Below, one piece after another: positions 15,966-24,552 of a stretch of DNA of 25,615 nt. The notes below the pieces were generated by a model. The model worked only from the letters and a program-made list of their open reading frames with translations, ran no database searches and was not told where the DNA came from. The position numbers and the translations under genes were made by a program. Within the stretch, counting starts at the first letter, position 1, and each line of letters starts with the position of its first letter. Source of the stretch: UBA1206 sp045643125 (GTDB taxonomy: Bacteria > Bacillota > Clostridia > Oscillospirales > CAG-382); NCBI GenBank assembly GCA_045643125.1, contig JAZUKE010000139.1:1-25615 (forward strand), read 5' to 3'.

Positions 15966-16409
15966 TCACCCTTCGACAACAAGTTTTATCTTGGCGTTGA
16001 TTTCCGGATAAAGTTTTATGTTTACGTTGTATTCACCGACTGTTTTTATCACGTCGTCGATGGATATCTTCTTTTTGTCGATATCTATACCGAGTTCTGC
16101 CTTGATCTTATCGGCAACGTCCTTTGCGGTGACTGCAGAATAAAGTCTGCCGTCGCTTCCTCCGCTCGTCTTGTAAACGAGTGTGGTGTTTTCGAGTTTT
16201 TCCTTATTGATAAGCGCGTTTTTCTTGTCTTCGCTCTTTCTGTATTCATCGGCTTCGTTTTTGAGTTTGATGTCGTTGAGCGCGGATGCGCTGGCTTCTT
16301 TGGCGAGCTTTTTGGGGAAAAGGAAATTCATTGCGTATCCGTCGGATACGTTTACAACGTCGCCTTTTTTGCCCTGTGCCTTTACGTCCTGCAATAAAAT
16401 AACTTTCAT
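15966..16409 (-). CDS. rplI: 50S ribosomal protein L9
   Basis: Ribosomal protein of 147 residues, standard length. The N-terminal signature MKVILLQDVKAQGKKGDVV with GYAMNFLFP just after it is the L9 hallmark. It is followed by the long linking helix (about 40-75) and the C-terminal domain. It binds 23S rRNA at the base of the L1 stalk. A strong GGAGG lies nine bases before the ATG. A stem-loop lies in the 95-bp gap after gdpP, the largest gap in the ten-gene run, and may affect how much rplI message is made or how stable it is. Confidence 0.97.
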   Translation of the reverse strand: MKVILLQDVKAQGKKGDVVNVSDGYAMNFLFPKKLAKEASASALNDIKLKNEADEYRKSEDKKNALINKEKLENTTLVYKTSGGSDGRLYSAVTAKDVADKIKAELGIDIDKKKISIDDVIKTVGEYNVNIKLYPEINAKIKLVVEG

Positions 16410-16469
16410 ATCAGTTTACCTCCGTTTGTTCGTTTTTCATAGTGATCGTAAATGAAAGCGTATATCTCT

Positions 16470-16500
16470 GTTTCCGGATCTGCTTTGCCTGACCGGAAAC
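16470..16500 (-). other. Stem-loop between gdpP and rplI
   Basis: GTTTCCGG and CCGGAAAC form a perfect 8-bp stem (16493-16500 with 16470-16477) around a 15-base loop, starting five bases after the gdpP stop codon. No T-run follows on the minus strand, so it is not a classic terminator. It could be an RNA processing or stability element, or a leader structure for rplI. Confidence 0.5.
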
Positions 16501-16504
16501 GTAT

Positions 16505-18493
16505 TTATTCTTCTTCGCAGTATTTGACTATCGCATCTCTCAGCATAGTCATTGCCTGCTTCATAGTCACTCCCGTCAGCTTTGCTCCCGCGGAATCGAA
16601 ATGACCGCCGCCGTGGAGAAGCTCGAGAATGAGCGACACGTTGACGCTGCCGTCGCTTCGTGCCGAAATGTGTATCGAATCGTCAACTACCGAAAGCGTG
16701 AATGACGCGCGTATTCCCTCTATCTGCAGCATACGCTCCGCCGCATGCGACGCGGTTATGCGGTTTTCGGGCATATTGTCGCTGTCGTACTGAGTTATGG
16801 CGAATATCTTACGGAACACGAATATGTTTTTTTCGAATTCGGCAAGCTTTTTGAATTCACCGAGTTTATACTTGAACATCGACTGCGCACGCATCGTGCT
16901 TGCGCCTTCGCCGCGCAGATACGTCGCCGCCGAGAACGTGCGTATACCGACGCTGCGGACGAAATTCTGCGTGTCGAGCAGTATGCCGGCAAGCATCAGC
17001 TCCGCTTCTTCCTTGCAGATCGTGTTCGGCGGAAGCACTATTTCGAGCATTTCGCTCACTATCTCGCTCGCTGACGACGCGGTAGGCTCGATATAGGTTA
17101 TGTCGTGCTTTTTATCGAATTCCTGTATCTGTCTGTGGTGGTCTATCAGCACGATATGCTCGGCTTTGCGGTATATCTCGGGGGATTCGAATATTTTTTC
17201 GTTGCTTACGTCGGTTATCACGACAAGCGTTTCGGGCGTGAGAAGTTCCTGACCGTAGACCTTGTCGATGAAGATATCGTCATATTCCTTTAACGGAAGC
17301 AGACGCGATGAACACATATCGAAATTCTGATTTTCGAGGTCTGTGACCATTTTGACGTTCTTGCCGAGCCACATTGCGAGTCTGGCGATACCGACGCCGG
17401 ATGCCAACGAGTCGAAATCGGGATTTGAATGTCCCATTATGATGATGTTGGACGCTTTGCGTATCAGAGATACGAGCTGTGTCGCAACGACACGCGACTT
17501 TATCTTGGTACGTTTCTGTATCGTTTTGGTCTTACCGCCGAAAAATTCGTTTTCCGTTCTCGTCTTGACGACAGCCTGAGCGCCGCCGCGCTGCAAAGCG
17601 AGCTGTAATGAATTCTTTGCCGCCTCGTCTTTTTCGGAAAGTGTGCCGTCGATACGCGAAAGTCCGATAGAGACCGTGAGCGGCACGCCTTCGTCGGTGG
17701 CGGAAACGTCGTAGACCTTATCGAGAATGTCGAATTTTGCGTCAAGCTGTTTCTGCAAATGACGTTCTTCAAGCAGAATGATATACTTGTCGCGTTCGTA
17801 TTCCTTGATCACGCCGTTCATCGAAGACACCCATTCGTTGAGCACGCCGGATATCTTTGCGGATATTTCGCGGTATCTGTCCTGCTGCATACCCGACGCA
17901 AGCTCGGTGATATTGTCGATAGCGGCGTAGGCAACGATGGTATTGGAATCAAGATATTCCTTGTAAAGATCTTCATATTCCGTCGTATTCATCCAAACAA
18001 CGAGGTAAAAGCTCTTTCTCATAGTTTCGATAAGGTACGGGCTGATCTTAAAATATTCTTTTCCTATCTTAACCGTCGTATATTCCGTGCCGTTCTTGCG
18101 CATTTCGGCGAATTTTTGTACGTCGATCTCTCCGCCGCCTATCGTTTTGCACTCCGTGCCTATCTTTATTTCGTCGTTGTAAAGACTTTTGACTTTCTCA
18201 TTATACCACGAAATGACTCCGCCGATGTCGCAAAGCAGCACGGGGACATCGCAGCCGGAAATGAAATCGAACGTATGCGACGCAAGCGACTTCCCTGCCA
18301 GGTTGTTCTTTACGTCACCGCTGCCGAAATACAGATATATGAAAACGTACAGCAGATAGCACAGAAGCAGCACGCAGGACATTATGCCGGCCTTGACGTT
18401 GAACAGCATCGCAATGACGCAGAATGCTATCATAAACGCAACGCTTATTATGAACGCGAACAGATTGTTTTTGAAAAAATTCTTGGGATTCAT
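16505..18493 (-). CDS. gdpP: c-di-AMP phosphodiesterase GdpP (YybT family)
   Basis: Membrane phosphodiesterase of 662 residues, normal for GdpP. Two N-terminal helices (about 10-30 and 36-55) are followed by a PAS-like sensory domain (about 75-165) and a degenerate GGDEF domain (about 175-300) lacking the catalytic GGDEF. The DHH domain shows MGHSNPDFDSLAS, VVITDVS and the DHH motif in VLIDHHRQ. The DHHA1 end has GGGHFDSAGAKL. It hydrolyses cyclic di-AMP to pApA and so influences potassium, osmotic and cell-wall homeostasis. GGAGGG precedes the ATG. All catalytic blocks are present. Location ahead of rplI and dnaB is the conserved Firmicute context. Confidence 0.95.
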   Translation of the reverse strand: MNPKNFFKNNLFAFIISVAFMIAFCVIAMLFNVKAGIMSCVLLLCYLLYVFIYLYFGSGDVKNNLAGKSLASHTFDFISGCDVPVLLCDIGGVISWYNEKVKSLYNDEIKIGTECKTIGGGEIDVQKFAEMRKNGTEYTTVKIGKEYFKISPYLIETMRKSFYLVVWMNTTEYEDLYKEYLDSNTIVAYAAIDNITELASGMQQDRYREISAKISGVLNEWVSSMNGVIKEYERDKYIILLEERHLQKQLDAKFDILDKVYDVSATDEGVPLTVSIGLSRIDGTLSEKDEAAKNSLQLALQRGGAQAVVKTRTENEFFGGKTKTIQKRTKIKSRVVATQLVSLIRKASNIIIMGHSNPDFDSLASGVGIARLAMWLGKNVKMVTDLENQNFDMCSSRLLPLKEYDDIFIDKVYGQELLTPETLVVITDVSNEKIFESPEIYRKAEHIVLIDHHRQIQEFDKKHDITYIEPTASSASEIVSEMLEIVLPPNTICKEEAELMLAGILLDTQNFVRSVGIRTFSAATYLRGEGASTMRAQSMFKYKLGEFKKLAEFEKNIFVFRKIFAITQYDSDNMPENRITASHAAERMLQIEGIRASFTLSVVDDSIHISARSDGSVNVSLILELLHGGGHFDSAGAKLTGVTMKQAMTMLRDAIVKYCEEE

Positions 18494-18525
18494 ATACTAT
18501 CCCTCCGATCAGATGCAGCGAATCT

Positions 18526-20763
18526 TTACAGAAGCTTCTGCTGCATAAATTCAATATCGTCTTCCTCGAATATTCCTCCGGTAGACGGAAGCGCGGTCTT
18601 GCGGTAACGGCTTTCTTTTTCGAGCGGCTTCGACTCTTTGTCGTAGTATTCCGCCGATACGACCTTCTGTCCTTTTTTCAGTGTGAATATCGCCGAGCCG
18701 TAGGACGTGCGTGTCGATTTTTCGGAAAGCTGTTTATCCTTGATTATGAGTGCGCGGTAAGCATCCGACCTTATGAGATATTCCTTGTCCTTATCTGACG
18801 GAAGTATCGCAACGCAGGGCGAGCCGTCGAAAAACGCGTTTTTGAGCTTTTTGCGGTTCGTCTTGGTCTGATAAGTCGAAACACCGAATTTGACCGCCTT
18901 GCCGTTTTCAAAGAAGAACGCAAGGTTGTAATCGTAATTTCCGGCAGTATAGCAGGCAAGCAGTTTTTCGTCCTGCTCAAAGCCGAGAAGTGCCGGAACG
19001 AAGGTGCCGAGAGCGCTCGCTTTGGTGTCCTCGAAATCGTAAACGTGCGCTTTGTAGAGCTGGGCTTTATCGGTAAAGAAAAGCAGTTCGTCTTTATTCG
19101 TGGATTCGACCGTATAAAGCAGGCTGTCGCCCTCTTTATACTTCTGTACGTCATTTCCGCGAAGCGACGCGGCGGTGCATTTTTTGAAATATCCCGCTTT
19201 GGTGACGAACAACGTGACCGGGTAATCTTCGACCTTTGACGCTTCCTCGTAGATCTCGTCAACGTCATCGTCGTATATGATATCGGTCTGTCTCGGTTTG
19301 CCGTATTTTTCCTTTATCGAAGTGAGTTCCTTGATGATATACTTCTTTATCTTTGAATTACTCTGAATAAGCGAATACAGTTCCTCTATCTCTTTTTCGA
19401 GTCCCTCTATCTCGTCGATATTGTCAAGCAGATACTCTTTGTTGAGGTTGCGGAGTTTTATGTTTGCGATATATTCCGCCTGTATCTCGTCGATATCAAA
19501 GCCTTTCATCAAATTCGGGATGACTTCGGAATCCTTCGACGTCTGTCTTATTATACGGATAGCCTTGTCAATGTCAAGAAGTATTTTTTTAAGTCCTTCA
19601 AGCAGATGGAGTCTGTCCTTCTTCTTGTTCCAATCGTATGTGAACACACGTCTGAGACATTCTATGCGGAACGCGATCCATTCGTCGATAAGATCCGGGA
19701 TGCCGAGAGTACGCGGAGTTCCGCCGACGAGCACGTTGAAATTGCACTTGAAAGTGTCTTCGAGGTGAAGCTTGCCCATTTTGAACAGTTTGGACATAAA
19801 CTGATCGGGATCGACGCCGCGTTTGAGATCTATGGTGATCTTCATACCGTTGATGTCTATCTCGTCGCGTATATCAGAGATTTCCTTTATTCTTCCCTCT
19901 TTGACCGTTTTGGTTATCGCGTCGATGATCTTTTCGGCAGTCGTCGTATACGGTATCTCGTATATTTCGATGCAGTTTGCCTGTTTGTCGTAACGGTATT
20001 TTGAACGGAAACGCAGATTTCCGACACCGGTCTTGTAGACCTGAAGCAGTTTTTCTCTGTCGTAGATGAAGCTGGCTCCCGTGGTGAAATCCGGCGCTTT
20101 TACCGCGGCAAGCAGTTCCTCGTCGGTTATAGTGCCGTTTTTGAGCATAATTATCGTGGCGTCGCAGATCTCGGCAAGGTTGAACGAGCATATCTGGCAC
20201 GCAAGTCCGACGGCGATCCCCGAATTCGGCGACACGAGAATGTTCGGGAACGCAACGGGGAGCAGATTGGGCTCGGTAGTGGTGTTGTCGTAGTTCGGCA
20301 CAAGGTCTACCGCGTCCTTGTCGATACCCGTGAAAATGGTTTCGCAGAATTTGTCGAGCTTGACTTCGGTATAACGCGACGCGGAATATGCCATATCGGA
20401 ATACTGTTTTCCGAAGCATCCTTTTGAATCGATGAACGGGTGCAGAAGCGCGGCTTTTCCCGTCGTGAGACGCACCAGCGTTTCGTAAATGGCGGCGTCG
20501 CCGTGAGGATTGAGCGTCATAGTGGCACCCGACACGTTCGCGGATTTGGTTCTGGGCCAATTCATAAGCCCCATTTTATACATAGTGTAAAGAAGCTTGC
20601 GGTGTGACGGCTTGAAACCGTCTATCTCAGGTATCGAGCGCGACACTATTACCGACATTGCGTAAGGCATATAGTTCGTTTCGAGTACCTCGGATATTTC
20701 ACGGTAAATGATCTCTGCCGGTTTTTCTTCGGTTTTCGGGGCAATCTGTTTCTTTTTCGCCAT
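18526..20763 (-). CDS. parC: DNA topoisomerase IV/gyrase-type subunit A (ParC-like)
   Basis: Type IIA topoisomerase cutting subunit of 745 residues. It opens with NYMPYAMSVIVSRSIPEIDG and FKPSHRKLLYTMY, then the active-site Arg130-Tyr131 in YSASRYTE, which forms the covalent DNA link. The quinolone region reads NPHGDAAIYE (85-94): the usual Ser of HPHGDSA is Ala90, and the acidic contact is Glu94. The C-terminal part has KKCTAASLRG-type blade repeats but not the gyrase box, so decatenation (ParC) is more likely than gyrase. The second ATG (20763) is chosen because AAGGAG lies eight bases ahead; the ATG at 20769 is only two bases from it. It follows parE by 12 bases. Confidence 0.9.
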   Translation of the reverse strand: MAKKKQIAPKTEEKPAEIIYREISEVLETNYMPYAMSVIVSRSIPEIDGFKPSHRKLLYTMYKMGLMNWPRTKSANVSGATMTLNPHGDAAIYETLVRLTTGKAALLHPFIDSKGCFGKQYSDMAYSASRYTEVKLDKFCETIFTGIDKDAVDLVPNYDNTTTEPNLLPVAFPNILVSPNSGIAVGLACQICSFNLAEICDATIIMLKNGTITDEELLAAVKAPDFTTGASFIYDREKLLQVYKTGVGNLRFRSKYRYDKQANCIEIYEIPYTTTAEKIIDAITKTVKEGRIKEISDIRDEIDINGMKITIDLKRGVDPDQFMSKLFKMGKLHLEDTFKCNFNVLVGGTPRTLGIPDLIDEWIAFRIECLRRVFTYDWNKKKDRLHLLEGLKKILLDIDKAIRIIRQTSKDSEVIPNLMKGFDIDEIQAEYIANIKLRNLNKEYLLDNIDEIEGLEKEIEELYSLIQSNSKIKKYIIKELTSIKEKYGKPRQTDIIYDDDVDEIYEEASKVEDYPVTLFVTKAGYFKKCTAASLRGNDVQKYKEGDSLLYTVESTNKDELLFFTDKAQLYKAHVYDFEDTKASALGTFVPALLGFEQDEKLLACYTAGNYDYNLAFFFENGKAVKFGVSTYQTKTNRKKLKNAFFDGSPCVAILPSDKDKEYLIRSDAYRALIIKDKQLSEKSTRTSYGSAIFTLKKGQKVVSAEYYDKESKPLEKESRYRKTALPSTGGIFEEDDIEFMQQKLL

Positions 20764-20775
20764 AGTCATTGCTCC

Positions 20776-22755
20776 TTATATATCAGCCATCGGCATATAT
20801 TTTGCGCCGTAGTCTTCAATGAATTTCTTGCGTTTTTCTATATCGTCGCCGAGAAGCGTGTTGAACATCTCCTCGGTCTTTTTCTCGTCCTCAAAAGTGA
20901 TGCGGAGCAGATGACGTGTAGCCGGCGCCATAGTGGTGCGCGACATCATATCGGCATCGTTTTCGCCGAGTCCCTTTGAACGCTGGACGGTATACTTTAC
21001 ATTTCCGAGTTTTTCGATTATTTCGTTCTTTTCCTTTTCGTCATACGCGTAATACGTTTCGTCCCTAGTGTTTATTTGAAACAGCGGAGTAAGCGCGATA
21101 TAAACGCAGCCTTCGCGGATAAGCGTGGGCATAAGACGGAAAAACATAGTGAGTATCAGCGTGCGTATCTGATAGCCGTCCTCGTCCGCATCGGTACAGA
21201 GAATTATCTTGCTCCAGCGGAGAGATTCAAAACTGAAAAGCTGCTGACCTTTGAGCTGTTTTCCCGTCATTTCGATACCGCAGCCGAGCACTTTTATAAG
21301 GTCGGTGATTATCTGATTGTCGAGAATATCGTTGTACGATGCTTTAAGGCAGTTGAGCGTTTTGCCTCTTACGGGGATGAGCGCCTGAAATTCGGCATTT
21401 CTCGCAAGCTTGCAGCTCGAAAGAGCGGAGTCGCCCTCTACGATATAAAGTTCGCAGATATTTTTGTCTTTTGAACGGCAGTTCACGAATTTTTCGACGG
21501 TATTGGTGATATCGAGGTTAGTCGTAAGCTGCTTTTTGAGGTTTTTGCGCATCTGTTCGCTGTTTTCGCGCGACCTCATATTTATAAGCACCTGGTTGCA
21601 TATCCTGTCGGCAGACTGCGGGTTTTCGATAAAATAGACCTCGAGCGAGTGCTTGAAAAACTCGGTCATCGCCGTAGCGATAAATTCGTTCGTTATCGCC
21701 TTCTTGGTCTGGTTTGCGTAAGAAGTCTGAGTAGAAAACGAATTTGACACGAAAACAAGGCAGTCGCGCACGTCGTCGAACGAGATCTTGTTTTCCTTTG
21801 CTTTATATTTGTTGTTCGTTTTGAGGTATTTGTCTATCACGAACGTGAACGCGTTTTTCAGCGCCTTATCGGGAGAGCCGCCGTGTTCGAGGAACGACGA
21901 GTTATGATAGTATTCTATCATCTGCACTTCGTTGGAAAAACAGAAGGCGAAGTTCATTTTGAGCTTATAGTCGTTCATATCCGCTCTGTCGCGTCCGACA
22001 CGCTCTGCGGAATATATCACCGGCTCGTTAAGATAGTTGACACCGACGTTTTCGTAAATATAATCCACTATGCCGTTTTCGTAGGAATATTCGGTGTTCT
22101 CGAATTTGCCGTCCGGATTTTGATAGGAAAGCGCAAGCACAAGTCCCGAATTGACGACCGCCTGTTTGCGGAGCGTGGATTCGAGAAATTCTTTGGTTAT
22201 ATTTATATCGGTAAAAACTTTTATATCCGGTTTCCAGTGTATGACGGTACCAGTCTTGCTCTTGGGACAAGGCTCTTTTGAAAGCTCGGTAACGGGATTA
22301 CCCTCTTTGAACGAAATCGAATACTTCGTACCTCTGGTATATGCGGTGACTTCCATAAATTCGGAAGAATACTGCGTGGCGCAGGCACCGAGTCCGTTGA
22401 GACCGAGCGAATATTCATAGGCGCCGCCTTCGGCATTCTGATACTTGCCGCCGGCATAAAGCTCGCAGTAAACGAGTTCCCAGTTGTATTTCTGCTCTTT
22501 TTCGTTCCAGTCGAGCGGCACGCCGCGTCCGAAGTCCTCGACCGTTATCGACTTATCTTTATAAAAAGTTATGTTTATACGGTTTCCGTAGCCTTCGCGG
22601 TATTCGTCGATGGAGTTTGATAGTATTTCAAAAAACGAATGTTCACAGCCCTCGAGACCGTCAGAGCCGAATATTACGGCGGGACGTTTTCTTACTCTGT
22701 CCGCTCCTTTGAGCGACTGTATGCTTTGTTCGTTGTAATCGCTTTTTTTAGCCAC
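20776..22755 (-). CDS. parE: DNA topoisomerase IV/gyrase-type subunit B (ParE-like, divergent clade)
   Basis: ATPase subunit of 659 residues. The GHKL fold shows EILSNSIDE (Glu43 and Asn47), DFGRGVP and YSLGLNGLGACATQYSS. The usual RKRPGMYIG is RKRPAVIFG here. The TOPRIM domain keeps the metal acids in IVEGDSALSS and TDADEDGYQIRTL, but the classic EGDSAGG and DADVDGAHI are altered. These changes match a ParE-like branch known from Clostridia rather than the main GyrB, which should be elsewhere in the genome. It starts with GTG at 22755, five bases after AGGAGG. It works with the subunit A gene that follows and lies 19 bases after trpS. Confidence 0.9.
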   Translation of the reverse strand: MAKKSDYNEQSIQSLKGADRVRKRPAVIFGSDGLEGCEHSFFEILSNSIDEYREGYGNRINITFYKDKSITVEDFGRGVPLDWNEKEQKYNWELVYCELYAGGKYQNAEGGAYEYSLGLNGLGACATQYSSEFMEVTAYTRGTKYSISFKEGNPVTELSKEPCPKSKTGTVIHWKPDIKVFTDINITKEFLESTLRKQAVVNSGLVLALSYQNPDGKFENTEYSYENGIVDYIYENVGVNYLNEPVIYSAERVGRDRADMNDYKLKMNFAFCFSNEVQMIEYYHNSSFLEHGGSPDKALKNAFTFVIDKYLKTNNKYKAKENKISFDDVRDCLVFVSNSFSTQTSYANQTKKAITNEFIATAMTEFFKHSLEVYFIENPQSADRICNQVLINMRSRENSEQMRKNLKKQLTTNLDITNTVEKFVNCRSKDKNICELYIVEGDSALSSCKLARNAEFQALIPVRGKTLNCLKASYNDILDNQIITDLIKVLGCGIEMTGKQLKGQQLFSFESLRWSKIILCTDADEDGYQIRTLILTMFFRLMPTLIREGCVYIALTPLFQINTRDETYYAYDEKEKNEIIEKLGNVKYTVQRSKGLGENDADMMSRTTMAPATRHLLRITFEDEKKTEEMFNTLLGDDIEKRKKFIEDYGAKYMPMADI

Positions 22756-22774
22756 TTGTTCCTCCTGAAATGTT

Positions 22775-23776
22775 TTACGGGCGGTAGAAGCCTACTTTTT
22801 TGTAAACTTTGGAAAGCGTTCTGTACGCGAGTTTTGAAGCGTTTTCGGCGCCCTTCGTGATGACTTCGTTGAGATAAGCCTTATCGGCAAGAAGACGTTT
22901 GGCTTCCTCTCTGATCGGAGTGAGCGTATCGACGACGGCGTCGCCTACCGCCGATTTGAAATCTCCGTAGCCTCTGCCGGCAAATTGAGTTTCGATCTCG
23001 TCAAAGCTCATACCCGTGCAGACGGAATATATGGTCATAAGGTTGGAAATGCCTTTTTTATTTTCGGGATCGTATCTTACGCAGGTCTCGCTGTCGGTGA
23101 CGGCGCGTCTGAATTTTGCTTTGATGATGTTCGGCTCGTCCATAATGAGAACACTGCCGTTGGATTCTTCCGACTTGCTCATTTTGCTTTCGGGATCGTC
23201 AAGGCTCATTATCCTTGCGCCGACTTTGGGAATGAAAGGTTCGGGGACCTTGAACACGTCGCCGTAAATGCCGTTGAAACGGTTGGCGATATCGCGGCAG
23301 ATCTCAACGTGCTGCTTCTGATCTTCACCGACGGGAACAAGGTCTGCCTGATAAAGAAGAATGTCAGCCGCCATAAGCACGGGATAGTCGTAAAGTCCCG
23401 CATTGATGTTGTCGGTATGCTTGGACGCTTTGTCCTTGAACTGCGTCATACGGTTAAGCTCGCCCACCATCGTGTAGCAGTTGAGTACCCAGCCGAGCTC
23501 GGCGTGGGCCGGTACATTGCTCTGAATGAAAAGTATGCACTTTTCGGGATCAAGTCCCGCAGCTATGTACTGCGCGAGCTGTTCGAGCGTGCGGCGGCGA
23601 AGCGTTGCGGGATCGTGACGCACCGTGATCGAGTGCATATCGGCAAGCATATAAAGGCAGTCGTAGTCGTTTTCGAGGGCTACCCAATTCTTGATCGCCC
23701 CGATATATGATCCGAGGGTAAGCTCCCCGGTAGGTTTTATTCCTGAAAGTATGCGCGGTTTTCTTTCGTTTTCCAT
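22775..23776 (-). CDS. trpS: Tryptophanyl-tRNA synthetase
   Basis: Class Ic synthetase of 333 residues that charges tRNA-Trp. It has the ATP motif GIKPTGELTLGSYIGAI (12-28, the TrpS version of HIGH) and KMSKS (198-202). Others are FIQSNVPAHAELGW, QFKDK, YPVLMAADILLY and PVGEDQKQHVE, all in family order. ATG 23776 is chosen over an upstream start nine codons earlier because AAAGGA lies nine bases ahead. It is the first gene of the ten-gene minus-strand run. The leader is only about 50 bases, so there is no room for a T-box riboswitch, which controls trpS in many Firmicutes. Confidence 0.96.
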   Translation of the reverse strand: MENERKPRILSGIKPTGELTLGSYIGAIKNWVALENDYDCLYMLADMHSITVRHDPATLRRRTLEQLAQYIAAGLDPEKCILFIQSNVPAHAELGWVLNCYTMVGELNRMTQFKDKASKHTDNINAGLYDYPVLMAADILLYQADLVPVGEDQKQHVEICRDIANRFNGIYGDVFKVPEPFIPKVGARIMSLDDPESKMSKSEESNGSVLIMDEPNIIKAKFRRAVTDSETCVRYDPENKKGISNLMTIYSVCTGMSFDEIETQFAGRGYGDFKSAVGDAVVDTLTPIREEAKRLLADKAYLNEVITKGAENASKLAYRTLSKVYKKVGFYRP

Positions 23777-23833
23777 ACTGTTACATCCTTTTCCGATCGG
23801 CAAAAATACTATGCCTATTATTATACGAGTTAT

Positions 23834-23862
23834 ATTGTAGCATATATTTTTCCGATTTTCAA
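23834..23862 (-). promoter_or_regulatory. Sigma-A-type promoter of trpS and the downstream run
   Basis: On the minus strand TTGAAA (23857-23862) and TACAAT (23834-23839) are separated by 17 bases, with TGC before the -10 (extended -10). The start is expected near 23827. It faces away from the pduL promoter, with only 20 bases between their -35 boxes. Confidence 0.75.
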
Positions 23863-23882
23863 CAAAAAATTCAAAAAAGTCA

Positions 23883-23911
23883 TTTACAAGTCAAAAAAAT
23901 TGTTGTATAAT
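23883..23911 (+). promoter_or_regulatory. Sigma-A-type promoter of the pduL-scaffold-GGGtGRT unit
   Basis: TTTACA (23883-23888) and a perfect TATAAT (23906-23911) lie 17 bases apart. The start is expected near 23918, with a leader of about 33 bases. It is among the strongest-looking promoters in the window. Confidence 0.82.
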
Positions 23912-23945
23912 ACTCTGTCAGAAAAAATAAAAACGAAAGGAATAT

Positions 23946-23953
23946 ATGTAATG
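23946..23953 (+). promoter_or_regulatory. Start-stop codon pair (ATG-TAA) overlapping the pduL ATG
   Basis: The bases ATGTAATG hold an ATG (23946-23948), an immediate TAA (23949-23951) and the pduL ATG (23951-23953) sharing an A. The AAAGG site is five bases from the first ATG and ten from the second. Ribosomes may therefore start on the mini-ORF and re-initiate on pduL; this is inference. Confidence 0.4.
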
Positions 23954-24523
23954 GACAAAATTCTCGTTGAAACATCGGCTCGTCACGTTCACGTTACAGC
24001 CGAAACCCTTGAGATCCTGTTCGGCAAAGGACACGAGCTCACCGTCAAAAAGTATCTTTCTCAGCCCGGTCAGTTCGCATCCGAAGAAAGGATCGACGTA
24101 GTAGGCCCCAAGAACACTCTTAAAAACGTATCCATCCTCGGACCGATACGCAAAGCAAACCAGGTCGAAGTTTCCCTTTCCGATGCGCGTACTCTCGGCG
24201 TTGCCGCTCCCGTGCGTGAATCCGGAGACGTTGCCGGCTCCGCTCCCGTCAAGCTCGTCGGCCCCTGCGGCGAAGTTGAGCTTACCGAAGGCTGCATAGC
24301 GGCAAAACGTCACATCCACCTTACCCCGAAGGATGCCGAAGAATACGGACTCGAAAACGGTCAGATCGTCAGCGTCAAGCTCGACGATACCGCCCGTCCC
24401 CTTATTTTCGGTGACGTCGTTGTAAGAGTAAGCGAAAAATTCGCTCCCGCTATGCACATCGACACCGACGAATCCAACGCAGCAGGCTGCGCGGGAAATG
24501 TTTACGGCGAAATAATCAAATAA
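23951..24523 (+). CDS. pduL: Phosphate propanoyltransferase / PduL-type phosphotransacylase
   Basis: Enzyme of 190 residues that interconverts acyl-CoA plus phosphate with acyl phosphate plus CoA (acetyl or propanoyl), unrelated in fold to Pta. The metal-binding histidines of the PduL double barrel are visible: H12 and H14 in SARHVHV, H121 and H123 in KRHIHLTP, and H169 in MHIDTDESNAAG. The N-terminus begins directly with the core domain and lacks an encapsulation peptide, and no microcompartment shell genes are nearby. It therefore probably acts free in the cytosol, for acetate or ATP metabolism. Acetate kinase is not in the window. The ATG at 23951 gives the family N-terminus. Codon use is strongly C-ending (TCC, CCC), as for an abundant protein. 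It leads a three-gene unit. Confidence 0.93.
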   Translation: MDKILVETSARHVHVTAETLEILFGKGHELTVKKYLSQPGQFASEERIDVVGPKNTLKNVSILGPIRKANQVEVSLSDARTLGVAAPVRESGDVAGSAPVKLVGPCGEVELTEGCIAAKRHIHLTPKDAEEYGLENGQIVSVKLDDTARPLIFGDVVVRVSEKFAPAMHIDTDESNAAGCAGNVYGEIIK

Positions 24524-24552
24524 AGTCAATAAAATAACGAAAGGAATACACT

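Noticed and set aside
17759..18607. Open frame of 282 codons on the plus strand opposite gdpP
   Set aside because: Antisense to a strongly supported gene, no domain pattern or ribosome site seen.
23777..23830. T-box riboswitch ahead of trpS
   Set aside because: Only about 50 bases lie between the predicted start and the ATG, with no T-box sequence or antiterminator stem.
23951..24523. Part of a microcompartment locus because of pduL
   Set aside because: No shell proteins or encapsulation peptide are visible in the window.
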